A stretch of 24,223 bases of DNA from a virus, in IMG/VR virus record IMGVR_UViG_3300042184_000002, positions 1 through 24,223 of that record. The stretch is one strand, 5' to 3'. Position numbers and translations under genes: made by a program. The first letter of the stretch is position 1; each line of letters begins with the position of its first letter. Positions 11,843 to 20,000 of the stretch are shown here, piece after piece. The notes beneath the pieces were generated by a model, which did no database searches, was not told the origin of the DNA, and saw nothing but the letters and a program-made list of their open reading frames with translations.

Positions 11843-13585
11843 TTACCAGCCCATGTAGTTGCTCATCTGGCCATCATCCTCGTAGTAGATGTCCACCGAG
11901 TCACTGATCGAGACCTTGCGGATGTCCTCAAAGCCCATCAGTTGGTTCTCCATTTGAGCCTCAAGGAACTCCTGCATCATCTCCGACTCGCCAACCTTGC
12001 TGTCCTTCTCCATGGAGTCCACGAAGAATTGCACACCAATGGCCAGGGCATCCAAGCGGTCATCATGTGCCAGTGAGCCACGTTCACGAGTGATCCGGGT
12101 CAGTTGGTACAAGGCGCTGTACTTGGTATCAGTGGTCCCATCAGCGTTGAGGGCAGTGCGGTAGTCCTTGTCGATCAGAGCTTCCTGAATGACCAGCTTG
12201 TGGCTGCCCAGTACAGGCTCCAGAACGTCACAGATACGCATCTCCTTCTGACCCTTGGACTTAACCTCAGTGACAGCGCAGGGGAACGTAGCGGCGATCA
12301 CAGGGGCGATCAGCTTCACATACATGCCGTCACCGAAGTTACCCTCGATCACGACCTCATTGACCTTGTAGATCTTGGCGATGTTGGCCAGAGCTTGAAG
12401 GGTTGTGTCCTCGTAGCCACCACGGAACCCACCGATGTCCATCACGAAGATGTAGCCGTTGAGTTGGTACAGCACTGCATAGCCAGTCTCATCCTTGCCA
12501 CGCCCAGAGGGGTCGATCACGAGGATCTTTTGCTGGTACATAGCGGTGGACTGTCCGACTGATTCATAGCGGTGGAAGCGGTCACCTTTAAGGCCCACCA
12601 GAGGAACGCCCTTGACCTCGTTAGGGGTGTTTGGCATCCACGTCAGGGTGGTTGGACCCTTCATCAGGTCGAACGTCCCCACGATGAAGTCACGCAGCTT
12701 CAGAGGGTACTTCTCAGCGTCACTCAGGTTCGGGTTGAGCATGAACTGTAGAGCGAAGCCACCTTTGCCGTAGGACAACTCACGTTCCCGAAGGTCAGCG
12801 TCATCGAATCGGATAGGGTCAGTTGGTGCCCAGAACAGCCTTGGGTCACCTTCAAGTTCCTTCTGGAGCATAGGGGCCAGTCGAGGACCATACGACTCCC
12901 AGTCCTTCTGATCGAGCGGGTAGCGGGCAGGCCAGATGGTGGTCACGTAGCCACGACCTTCAAGTTCCCTGTAGAGGGTCATCTCGGTCTGAGGGGTGCC
13001 CAGATAGATGATCGTTCCACCGGGCTTCAGGATCGCGTCGAACTCCTTAACGAGTTCTCCGAGGTGATCACGAGCGGCCTGAGTGCCAGAGTTGTTTGGA
13101 ACCTCCACGTCGTCCGCAATGAGGATGTCAGCACGGGAACCAGTCAACTGACCAGTGATACCCACCGACTTAACGGAGGGCGAGTGGTCGGGCTTAGCGG
13201 GTCCCACGTCGAACGCCAATGCGGAGTCCCGTTGCCCAGCCCGAGGTTTCAATTCGTGCAGGAAAGGGAGCAGCTCAATGATGCGCTTGATGAAGATGGA
13301 GTTGGCATCTGCCCGTTCCTTGGAAGCGGACACAATGAGGAACTTGAGGTCCGGGTTGCCCCACAGCTTCCACACCACGAAGGCGCAGGTGATGAAGGAC
13401 TTGCCGATACCTCGGAATGCTTGAAGGATGAAGCGACGATCAGTGCCGTTGGCAATAGCCATCGACATATCAATCTGGCACTTGGTCGGTTTGGGAAGGT
13501 TGAGCGCACGCCATAAAACGAATAGGAACATGATGAAGCTTTTCTTCATCTTTGCGAGGTCATCGTCCTTGTGTTGTTGGGTCAT
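11843..13585 (-). CDS. 19: Terminase large subunit gp19 (DNA packaging ATPase/nuclease)
   Basis: 580 residues (T7 586). Packages concatemeric DNA into proheads and cuts it. The ATPase domain has a Walker A-like FRGIGKS at 57-63, Walker B ILIADDVE at 154-161 and a coupling motif YLGTPQ at 194-199. The RNase H-like nuclease domain has D358 ([10 protein letters not shown]), E414 with D419 (IEGNFGD) and D508/D509/D512 (DDRLDAL). The C-terminus ends MGW like T7. ATG 13585 has AAGGAGG, and the gene overlaps the end of Rz by 26 bases. It works with gp18 and the portal, which is outside the window. Confidence 0.97.
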   Translation of the reverse strand: MTQQHKDDDLAKMKKSFIMFLFVLWRALNLPKPTKCQIDMSMAIANGTDRRFILQAFRGIGKSFITCAFVVWKLWGNPDLKFLIVSASKERADANSIFIKRIIELLPFLHELKPRAGQRDSALAFDVGPAKPDHSPSVKSVGITGQLTGSRADILIADDVEVPNNSGTQAARDHLGELVKEFDAILKPGGTIIYLGTPQTEMTLYRELEGRGYVTTIWPARYPLDQKDWESYGPRLAPMLQKELEGDPRLFWAPTDPIRFDDADLRERELSYGKGGFALQFMLNPNLSDAEKYPLKLRDFIVGTFDLMKGPTTLTWMPNTPNEVKGVPLVGLKGDRFHRYESVGQSTAMYQQKILVIDPSGRGKDETGYAVLYQLNGYIFVMDIGGFRGGYEDTTLQALANIAKIYKVNEVVIEGNFGDGMYVKLIAPVIAATFPCAVTEVKSKGQKEMRICDVLEPVLGSHKLVIQEALIDKDYRTALNADGTTDTKYSALYQLTRITRERGSLAHDDRLDALAIGVQFFVDSMEKDSKVGESEMMQEFLEAQMENQLMGFEDIRKVSISDSVDIYYEDDGQMSNYMGW

Positions 13586-14036
13586 TAGGTCCTCCTTGTA
13601 AAGTCTGTACTACTCCTTGCAGGTAGCGCACTTGGGCGTCTGCTCGTTGGGCTTCTCCGATAAGAAATTGACTAACGTCTTCTCGTAGTTCGGCGCGACC
13701 ATTGCCGAGGGGTCTACCGTCACTCGTGACGCAACGGACGGTTGCATCAGAGAGGGCGACTGACAGCCGGATACCATTGCCACGAAGGTCATTAATAGTC
13801 CGATCAGCAGATGCCTTGCTCGTTGTGATATAGGCTTGCCAGTTCTTTGAGAGGTCAGCGAGGGTTCTTTGGGTTGTTTCACGTTCTACCTCCAGTTGTC
13901 GTGCAGCGGCGAGTTGTTCGGTTTGGTACTTCAATGTGAGGCTGTCCGTCGCATCCGAGTGGCCCTTGGTGTAAACCAAGCCCAGCCCGATACAAACGAA
14001 AAGACCCCACATGAAGAACTCTTTAAGGTTCAACAT
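13560..14036 (-). CDS. 18.5: Rz-like i-spanin (gp18.5)
   Basis: 158 residues. One N-terminal membrane helix (residues about 8-24, [17 protein letters not shown]) followed by a long charged periplasmic coiled-coil region, the i-spanin layout. It is encoded between small and large terminase as T7 18.5 is, starts with ATG 14036 behind AAGGAGG, and contains the entire Rz1 gene in another frame. It forms a complex with the outer-membrane lipoprotein to fuse inner and outer membranes at the last lysis step. Confidence 0.92.
   Translation of the reverse strand: MLNLKEFFMWGLFVCIGLGLVYTKGHSDATDSLTLKYQTEQLAAARQLEVERETTQRTLADLSKNWQAYITTSKASADRTINDLRGNGIRLSVALSDATVRCVTSDGRPLGNGRAELREDVSQFLIGEAQRADAQVRYLQGVVQTLQGGPNDPTTQGR
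13610..13882 (-). CDS. 18.7: Rz1-like o-spanin lipoprotein (gp18.7), nested in Rz
   Basis: 90 residues from GTG 13882, preceded by GGAGG at good spacing. A basic start, a hydrophobic signal ([16 protein letters not shown]) and a lipobox ending in Cys40 define a lipoprotein. The part after Cys aligns with T7 gp18.7 ([12 protein letters not shown] here against VSVDSSLMVEPN). The mature chain has a Pro-containing segment and three further Cys (CATCKE at the end), unusual for such a short o-spanin. The gene lies wholly inside 18.5 in another frame, as is common for spanin pairs. Confidence 0.9.
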   Translation of the reverse strand: MKQPKEPSLTSQRTGKPISQRARHLLIGLLMTFVAMVSGCQSPSLMQPSVASRVTVDPSAMVAPNYEKTLVNFLSEKPNEQTPKCATCKE

Positions 14037-14048
14037 ATGGGGCCTCCT

Positions 14049-14303
14049 TTAGTGGGTAGCGTTGGAGCCGTACAGCTCAGCATCGGTCATCGTTGGGACC
14101 TCATCGAGAGCAGAAGCCAGGTCACCGAGAAGCGAAGCGTTAGGCTTCAACTTGGCGATGGTGAACTTGTGTCTCTCAAGGAGCTTCTCGATGGCGTTGT
14201 ACAGTTGCGGTGTGCGCTTCTCAGCATCACGGAGGTCGGCCAGCATGTACTGAGCCTTCTCGGTGTCGATAGCCTCCAGCAGTTGTTCCAGCAGGTTATC
14301 CAT
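14049..14303 (-). CDS. 18: Terminase small subunit gp18
   Basis: 84 residues (T7 89). The core YMLADLRDAEKRTPQLYNAI with RHKFTIAKLKP matches T7 gp18 (RMLADLSDHERRSPQLYNAI with RHKFQIGKLQP). It recognises concatemer DNA and stimulates gp19. ATG 14303 has AAGGGAGGA upstream; the longer in-frame start is rejected for lack of a ribosome site. It overlaps the end of the holin gene by 8 bases and precedes Rz by 12. Confidence 0.95.
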   Translation of the reverse strand: MDNLLEQLLEAIDTEKAQYMLADLRDAEKRTPQLYNAIEKLLERHKFTIAKLKPNASLLGDLASALDEVPTMTDAELYGSNATH

Positions 14304-14514
14304 TGGGTTTGTCCTCCCTTGATTTGCGCTTCTCATCCATGACGGTCTTGAAGACCAGCAGGACGGTTTGCACGATGGTGTAGACGATCACGGTGGCGTA
14401 GAACCACTCGCTCAGAGTCAGGCCAGCGAAGTGGCTTGCGACATCCGCACCAGCCCCTACAGCGATAGGAGCGGCGCGAACCACTCCATTGGTGAAGTCG
14501 ATCTCAAGACTCAT
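14296..14514 (-). CDS. 17.5: Holin gp17.5
   Basis: 72 residues (T7 67). The segment FTNGVVRAAPIAVGAGADVA and LSEWFYATVIVYTIVQ align with T7 gp17.5 (NELIKAAPIVGTGVADVS; LNEWFYVAAIAYTVVQ). One clear membrane helix at about residues 36-56 and a basic C-terminal tail. It makes inner-membrane lesions that time lysis. The ribosome site is weak (GGGT), and the start overlaps the end of the preceding gene, so output may depend on coupling. Confidence 0.93.
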   Translation of the reverse strand: MSLEIDFTNGVVRAAPIAVGAGADVASHFAGLTLSEWFYATVIVYTIVQTVLLVFKTVMDEKRKSREDKPNG

Positions 14515-14956
14515 GGTCGTGACCCACGCAATTGAGGTAGCAGAAGGTCAGGTCGTAGGTGTTCTTGTGGAATGCTTCGATGTCGCGGATTCGGTGAAAC
14601 AACCACTTACCGCGTTCCAAGGTTTCCGCCGAAGCGAGGCCCAGTTGGACCTCAGGCAGGATCTTGTCGAGTTCGGCCTTGTAGGCAGACTTCTCGTTCA
14701 TGCAGAGATTCCACGCTTCAATCATCGAGTGATCTGGGCCAGCATAAGGAGGGATCTCCCCGGCCAACCCACGGTCGATGATCTGGAACAACTCGTTGCC
14801 GTGAGCGACCTCATCGCCTCTCACAGCGGTGTACTCAAGGTACTTGTCGATGTCACTAAACTTCACGAGGCAGTAGGCCGCGTTCATATCAGGACAGCTC
14901 CATTGGACGTTCTTTACGTCAACGATTGCCCGGTTAGCAGGTTTAACAGTTTCCAT
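14504..14956 (-). CDS. Hypothetical protein, possibly tail-fibre assembly chaperone-like
   Basis: 150 residues directly after the tail fibre gene, with AAGGAGGA before ATG 14956; T7 has no gene here. The stretch YLEYTAVRGDEVAHGNELFQ and GLAGEIPPYAG recalls the pattern Y-x-x-x-T-A ... HG-x-x-L/I-F ... G-x-x-G-x-I-x-PY seen in small tail-fibre assembly proteins of tailed phages. The N-terminal part and the helical C-terminal 70 residues are unrecognised. Its position and this motif suggest a fibre chaperone or fibre-tip partner; moderate to low certainty. Confidence 0.5.
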   Translation of the reverse strand: METVKPANRAIVDVKNVQWSCPDMNAAYCLVKFSDIDKYLEYTAVRGDEVAHGNELFQIIDRGLAGEIPPYAGPDHSMIEAWNLCMNEKSAYKAELDKILPEVQLGLASAETLERGKWLFHRIRDIEAFHKNTYDLTFCYLNCVGHDHES

Positions 14957-14965
14957 TTGTCCTCC

Positions 14966-16999
14966 TTATGCGTAGCGGTGGTAGCAGGTCACGGAGTTCG
15001 TGCCAGAGCCGTTAGCGTCTGATAGTTTCCCCATGCGAACGTAGTTGCCCGCAAAGGTGTAGCCAGCGAAGTAGGCGCCCTCAGCGGAACTCCCGGTAAG
15101 GTTGCTACCGGCAATGTCTTGGTTCCATTCGGTGCCAGCGTTGTTGTGAGCGAGACCCATAACGGTTGCGCCCATCGAGTTGATACGGAAGGCACCGCAC
15201 GCGGCACCAATACGGCCAGTGTCACCAGCCCACGCCCAGCCACGGTCATTCGCTACGTTGTAGATGTAGTTGGTGATCCAGCCACCGTAGACGGAACTGT
15301 TAATGTTCCCGTCAGCAGCCATTGCGAAGTAGGTTCCAGCAGGGTTGCCCCAGCACAATTGGCCAGAGCTGTTCATCATCAGTCGCTGTACCTGCATAGC
15401 GCCCCAGTGGAACGGGATACCCGGTGCGTTGTAGATGTGACCCGGCGATGGACCACCAGCGCCCACCAGTCCGTTCTCACGGATCTCAATACCGCCGAGG
15501 TACACTTGGTTGCCAGCGGAGTAGGAGTTGTATTGACCGCCGTAGACTGCCGAGTAACCACCGTTGGTGGTCGTCGCACCATGAGTGGTCAGCTTGAGGT
15601 TCGGATCAAAGTCAGCGCGGGACCAAGTTTTGGAGCCGTTGTTGTAGCAGCCACCGGGTGCGTTGACCGTAGTGGTGACCTCAAGGGAACCCGAGAGGAC
15701 CGCCTGAGTACCGTCACGTCTCATCTTGAGAAGTTGGCCACCTACACCACCAGTACCGCCCCAGTGAAGGACAGCATTCTGGGTGCCGTTGACCTCTGAG
15801 AGGACCCCAAGGGACAGCGACTCGTCGATCCCAGCGACCTTCAAGTTGGACTTGATGATCGGCACGTATTCGCTCGCCGAGTTCAACACTTGGTTCTTCA
15901 CGAAGAAGGGAGCCTCAGTGGTGTGTTGCTGCGCATACGATTTGCCATCGGAGTAGGCAGACGCCTCGAACTTCAGACCGAAGACCTTGCCGATGGCCTT
16001 GAAGATTCCCTTGAGGGTGACCGACCAGAGACCTTCACCAGTTACAGTCGAGTCCACGTTCTCAGCGAGTCCGTTCATACCGCCCAAAGCGTCAGCTTCA
16101 GCAGCAGCACGATCCGCTTCAGTGGTCGCCCGGTTGGCCTCAGTGGCAGCGAGGGACACTTGGGATTGCGCATCGACCACCTTCTGGGCAGCTTCTACAG
16201 CCGAAGCGGCAGAGGCAGTTGCAGAGGCAGCGGACTTACGGGAATAGTGCCAGCTCGAATAGAGGCCGGGAGTTACCGCGACATCCTCAGTCTTCGAGGC
16301 CCACTCTTGCGAGCGGACGTTGGAAGCTTCGGAGTTGGTCGCAGAGGTCCCAGCAGTATTCTTGTGGGTGATCGTTGTGGCCAGAGCAGTCTCAGCGCCA
16401 GTCCTTGCGACCACAGCAGCAGCACGGGCAGTATCACTCGCCACATTGGAAGCCTGAGAGGCCACAGCGGACGACTGAGAGGCAGCCGCAGAGGCAGCCG
16501 AGAGGGTCGCTTGGTTCAAGGCAGAGCCCGCCCATTGCTGGTTCAGGCGCAGGTTCACAGCGTCACCGGGATCAATGGCATCAGCCAAGTTCACGATTCG
16601 CTTAGCACGAGCATCGAGTTGCCCTTCGTTGTTCACGCCGATGGTGTCAGCGGTCAAGTCACGGGCTTCCTCAGCGATGTGCAGGGATTGCACTTGCGAG
16701 GTGTTGAGGTCGAAAGCACGGAGGATCGAACCATCCGCGAAGTCCACCAGACGCTCAGAGGCCGAGGTGTTGCGACGGATCTCAATGAGGTCGAAGTTCT
16801 GACCCGGACCCCACGCCAGAGTGGTCGTGATGGTGGTCGGAGTCGAGAAGCGGAAGTCGGTGTTTAGTACGAGGTCTTGCCGGGTAGCACCGATCAAGGT
16901 GACTGCCACGAACTTACGAGCGAGATACTCAAAGGGGATCGTAAAATCCTTGAGAGTCCCGTTCAGGTCATAAGTCCTGATCGTCTTTGGGATGGCCAT
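14966..16999 (-). CDS. 17: Tail fibre protein gp17
   Basis: 677 residues (T7 553). Residues 1-150 are the T7-type fibre N-terminal domain that attaches to the tail (IRTYDLNGTLKDFTIPFEYL; RRNTSASERLVDFADGSILR). Residues about 160-310 are an Ala/Ser-rich coiled-coil shaft with repeated AASAAAS and EADRAAAEAD patterns. The remaining 360 or so residues form the distal receptor-binding part, Gly/Asn/aromatic rich and unlike T7, ending VTCYHRYA. The host range determinant is therefore phage specific. ATG 16999 has AAGGAG and lies behind its own promoter at 17049-17071. Confidence 0.93.
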   Translation of the reverse strand: MAIPKTIRTYDLNGTLKDFTIPFEYLARKFVAVTLIGATRQDLVLNTDFRFSTPTTITTTLAWGPGQNFDLIEIRRNTSASERLVDFADGSILRAFDLNTSQVQSLHIAEEARDLTADTIGVNNEGQLDARAKRIVNLADAIDPGDAVNLRLNQQWAGSALNQATLSAASAAASQSSAVASQASNVASDTARAAAVVARTGAETALATTITHKNTAGTSATNSEASNVRSQEWASKTEDVAVTPGLYSSWHYSRKSAASATASAASAVEAAQKVVDAQSQVSLAATEANRATTEADRAAAEADALGGMNGLAENVDSTVTGEGLWSVTLKGIFKAIGKVFGLKFEASAYSDGKSYAQQHTTEAPFFVKNQVLNSASEYVPIIKSNLKVAGIDESLSLGVLSEVNGTQNAVLHWGGTGGVGGQLLKMRRDGTQAVLSGSLEVTTTVNAPGGCYNNGSKTWSRADFDPNLKLTTHGATTTNGGYSAVYGGQYNSYSAGNQVYLGGIEIRENGLVGAGGPSPGHIYNAPGIPFHWGAMQVQRLMMNSSGQLCWGNPAGTYFAMAADGNINSSVYGGWITNYIYNVANDRGWAWAGDTGRIGAACGAFRINSMGATVMGLAHNNAGTEWNQDIAGSNLTGSSAEGAYFAGYTFAGNYVRMGKLSDANGSGTNSVTCYHRYA

Positions 17000-17020
17000 G
17001 AGGTCTCCTTTTGGTTGACA

Positions 17021-17044
17021 AAGAAAAGGCCCCGTGAGGAGCCT
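17021..17044 (-). other. 5' hairpin of the gene 17 transcript
   Basis: In RNA, AGGCUCC pairs with GGGGCCU around UCAC, followed by UUUUCUUU. It begins about 10 bases after the expected start of transcription from the promoter at 17049-17071. It resembles a terminator but lies in a leader, so 5'-end stabilisation or partial attenuation is more likely. CCTTTT next to it can also pair with AAAAGG at the gene 17 ribosome site. Confidence 0.5.
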
Positions 17045-17048
17045 GTTA

Positions 17049-17071
17049 GGTAGCCATAGTGAGGGGTTTTA
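17049..17071 (-). promoter_or_regulatory. Phage RNA polymerase promoter before gene 17
   Basis: The minus strand reads TAAAACCCCTCACTATGGC then TACC. The TAA is the stop codon of gene 16 (17069-17071). It has the CACTATGG ending shared with the promoter at 11777-11799, unlike the CACTGTGG of the three class II copies. Confidence 0.92.
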
Positions 17072-20000
17072 GCGGGCCGGTTGACCACGCTTGCCGTATT
17101 CCATACCGGCTTCCTGCATGATGGCGTTGAGAGCCCTTTGCGACACTGGGTCGTTCGGGATGAGGCCACGGAGGCCGTTGTACAGCGAGGACTTGTATTG
17201 CTGATCCATGGAGCGACCTTCTTCACGGAAGACACCGGCAGTGCCAGAGCCAACCTGATAGATCGACCCGAGGACACCGACACCGGGAATCTGCTCAAGC
17301 ACCTTCGAGATAGGGTCTTGGATACCAGAGGTGCGCAGTGGCGAGTACTTCACGGCCTTGTTGCGCTCGGTGTACTGAGGGCCACGAGGAAGCACGGAGG
17401 TACGCACAGCAGCCGCAGCGTCGAACCCGAGAGGGGCCAGGGCGAAGTTGGCGATACCCAGAGGTGAACCAACATGGGAGCTACGGGATGCAGCAGCGTA
17501 GGCAATCATGTTCGGATCGAGGGCACGAGCGAGGAAGTCTCGACGTTCCTCTTTAGGCATCCCTTGAGCTTGGACGTAGCGTTGCGCAATGTAGAACGCA
17601 GAGGCCAGTCCCAGCGAGATGCCAACTTGGTACGCTTGGTCAATCGCTTGGCCATTCTTGGTTGAGTCATAGATGCCCCGGATGAGGCGACCATTGACTG
17701 ACCGGAAGACGAAGTTCTTGAACTGCATGGCCAGCTTCACGTATGCGTTCTGGGCGATGGAGTCTTGGTTGCTCAGCTTGTGAGGACGGAGGACCGTCTC
17801 ATCAGCCACCTTGTCACCGAGACGCCAGATGTCCATCACTCGTGGGTCCGCTTGGAACTTCGAGCGGTCACGGATCTTGAAGCCACCTTTAGGGTCCTTC
17901 ACGAGATGCTCTTTGAGGGCATTCGTCATGTCACCGAACTGGGTGTCAGTGATCGACATCGCGTGCAGCTTGTCCTTGTGGAACAGCTTCGAGGGCTTCC
18001 CAGAGAGCGCATGGTTAACGAGGTCCATGAGGGCACCTTGGCGACCAGCGTCCATGATGTAGTTCGAGGTTTCCGTGAGGAGCTTGGTGAACGGCGAGCG
18101 TGCAGCAGCTTCCCCAGTGAGGAACTTGAAGGTGCCTACGGACTGAGCCACAGCAGCGCCATTGCCTTGCGCACGGAGGCGCTCAACGATGTCATTGCGG
18201 CGAGGTCTGATCAGGTCATCCAGCTCACGACCGAAGATCATCCCGTGCATCTCATCCAGTTGGTGTGGCTTGATCTTGGAGCCCCATGTGGTCATCTCAC
18301 GAAGGAAAGGAACTCCCTTCATCAGCATCCGGGTGTGGCCCTTAGCGATCAACCCAGCGACCTCAGTGAGGTTCTGGACGCCCATGTAGGCGTTCTTTGT
18401 GGCGAACGAGATGTCCGTCAGGCCACGAGTGAACGTAGCAAGGGCAGAGTCAGGGTCTCGGCGAGAGCGACCCGTGAGGAGCTTGATGGACTCTTGGAGA
18501 GCCTCCACTTCCATACGGTTCTTCGCGGTGGCCTTGACCTTGAGGATCTCATCCTTGAGCGCCTTGGTGTCCTTCCCAGTGGCAGCCATGATACCGATGT
18601 CACCATTCACACGACGGTTGTAGCTCGACGTGATCTGAGGGATGTCAAAGGTGCGCAGGTCGTTCACAGAGAAGGTGGTGCCATCGCTCAAGTGGACAGC
18701 TACGTCCGAGTCGAACAGGTGACGGCCTTCGAGGAAGTTGTTGGCATCCTGCCCCACCAGACCTTCGAGGTTATCGTCGATCAGAGAGGAGCGGTGGAAC
18801 TCACTGGTGTGGCTGATACCGTATGCCTTGTCATGGGCGTACTTGATCACCGCCTGCTTGAGGTCCTCAGGTGTCGCCACCTTGCCATTCTTCTCCAGCG
18901 ACTCCTTGATCATCTTGTCGATGCGAGTACGCACCACAGCGCGCCCAAGGTAGGACGCCATCCAGCTCTCAGTGATTGCCTTCTGGAGACCCTCAGGGCC
19001 ACCGAAGCGTTGGAGTTGGAGCAGCTTCGCGCCATCGTCATAGATGTTCGGGATGTACCGACCAGAGTGACGGGTCTGAGGCATGATGCTTACAGCGTCG
19101 ATGTTGCCGAACTGAGCTGGGTTCTCCAGCACGTCTTCTTTACGGACGTAGTGCGCCTCAACGATCTTGGCGTACTTCTTCTCGGCCTCAGTCAGCTTGG
19201 CCAGCTTGGCACCGGATTGGTCCTCAATGGCTTCAGCGATGCGACGGTCCACGGTCTCACGGTGCGCTTGACGGCCACCGGGCAAGGACTTCACAGCGAT
19301 GTCGCGCATGGCTTCTTGTTGGGCCTCAACGATGTCATTGAGAGCCACGTTGTCCTGCCCACGTTCACGCTCGATCACGTCAGAAGCGACGACACCAAAC
19401 TTACCATTGGAGCCGGACTCACCACCTACCGGGGAGCGGAACAGTTGCCCACCGATGGCACGGATACCTTCGTCGTCGGAGCGGTTCAGCGTCAGGCCGA
19501 TCTCAGTGAGACCACCAAACTTGAAGCCAGCAGCCGAACGCTCAGGTTCCAGCTCAGCGATAGCCTTCTGCATCTTGGGATTGAGTGGGTTGGCAGCACC
19601 TACAATGGAGCCGTCACGCAGACGCACCGCACCGGGTTCCGATGGGTGATCCACATACTCCACTCCAAAGCCTTCCTTAGGCTCCTCATCGGTTCTCCAA
19701 GGCATCACGGTAGGGTCATCAGCACCTTGCTGGCGAGCCTGCTCACGCGCTTGCAGACGGATCGAGGGACCCATGAACTCGTTGGGCTCAGAGGCTTCTT
19801 GGTGGCGTGCAAGGATGCCTTCAACGGTTTCGTCGGAGACTTCCATGCGGCCTTCTTGACGGTGCGATCTCTCACCGTGCATCCCAAGGATTTTCTCAAG
19901 GTACTCATCGTCCATCTCATCGTCAGCCTGCTTGGCCTGAGGCAGCATGTCGTCCTCAAGTTCCACTCGCTGGTTTGGAAGAGCGGAGTCACCGTGCATC

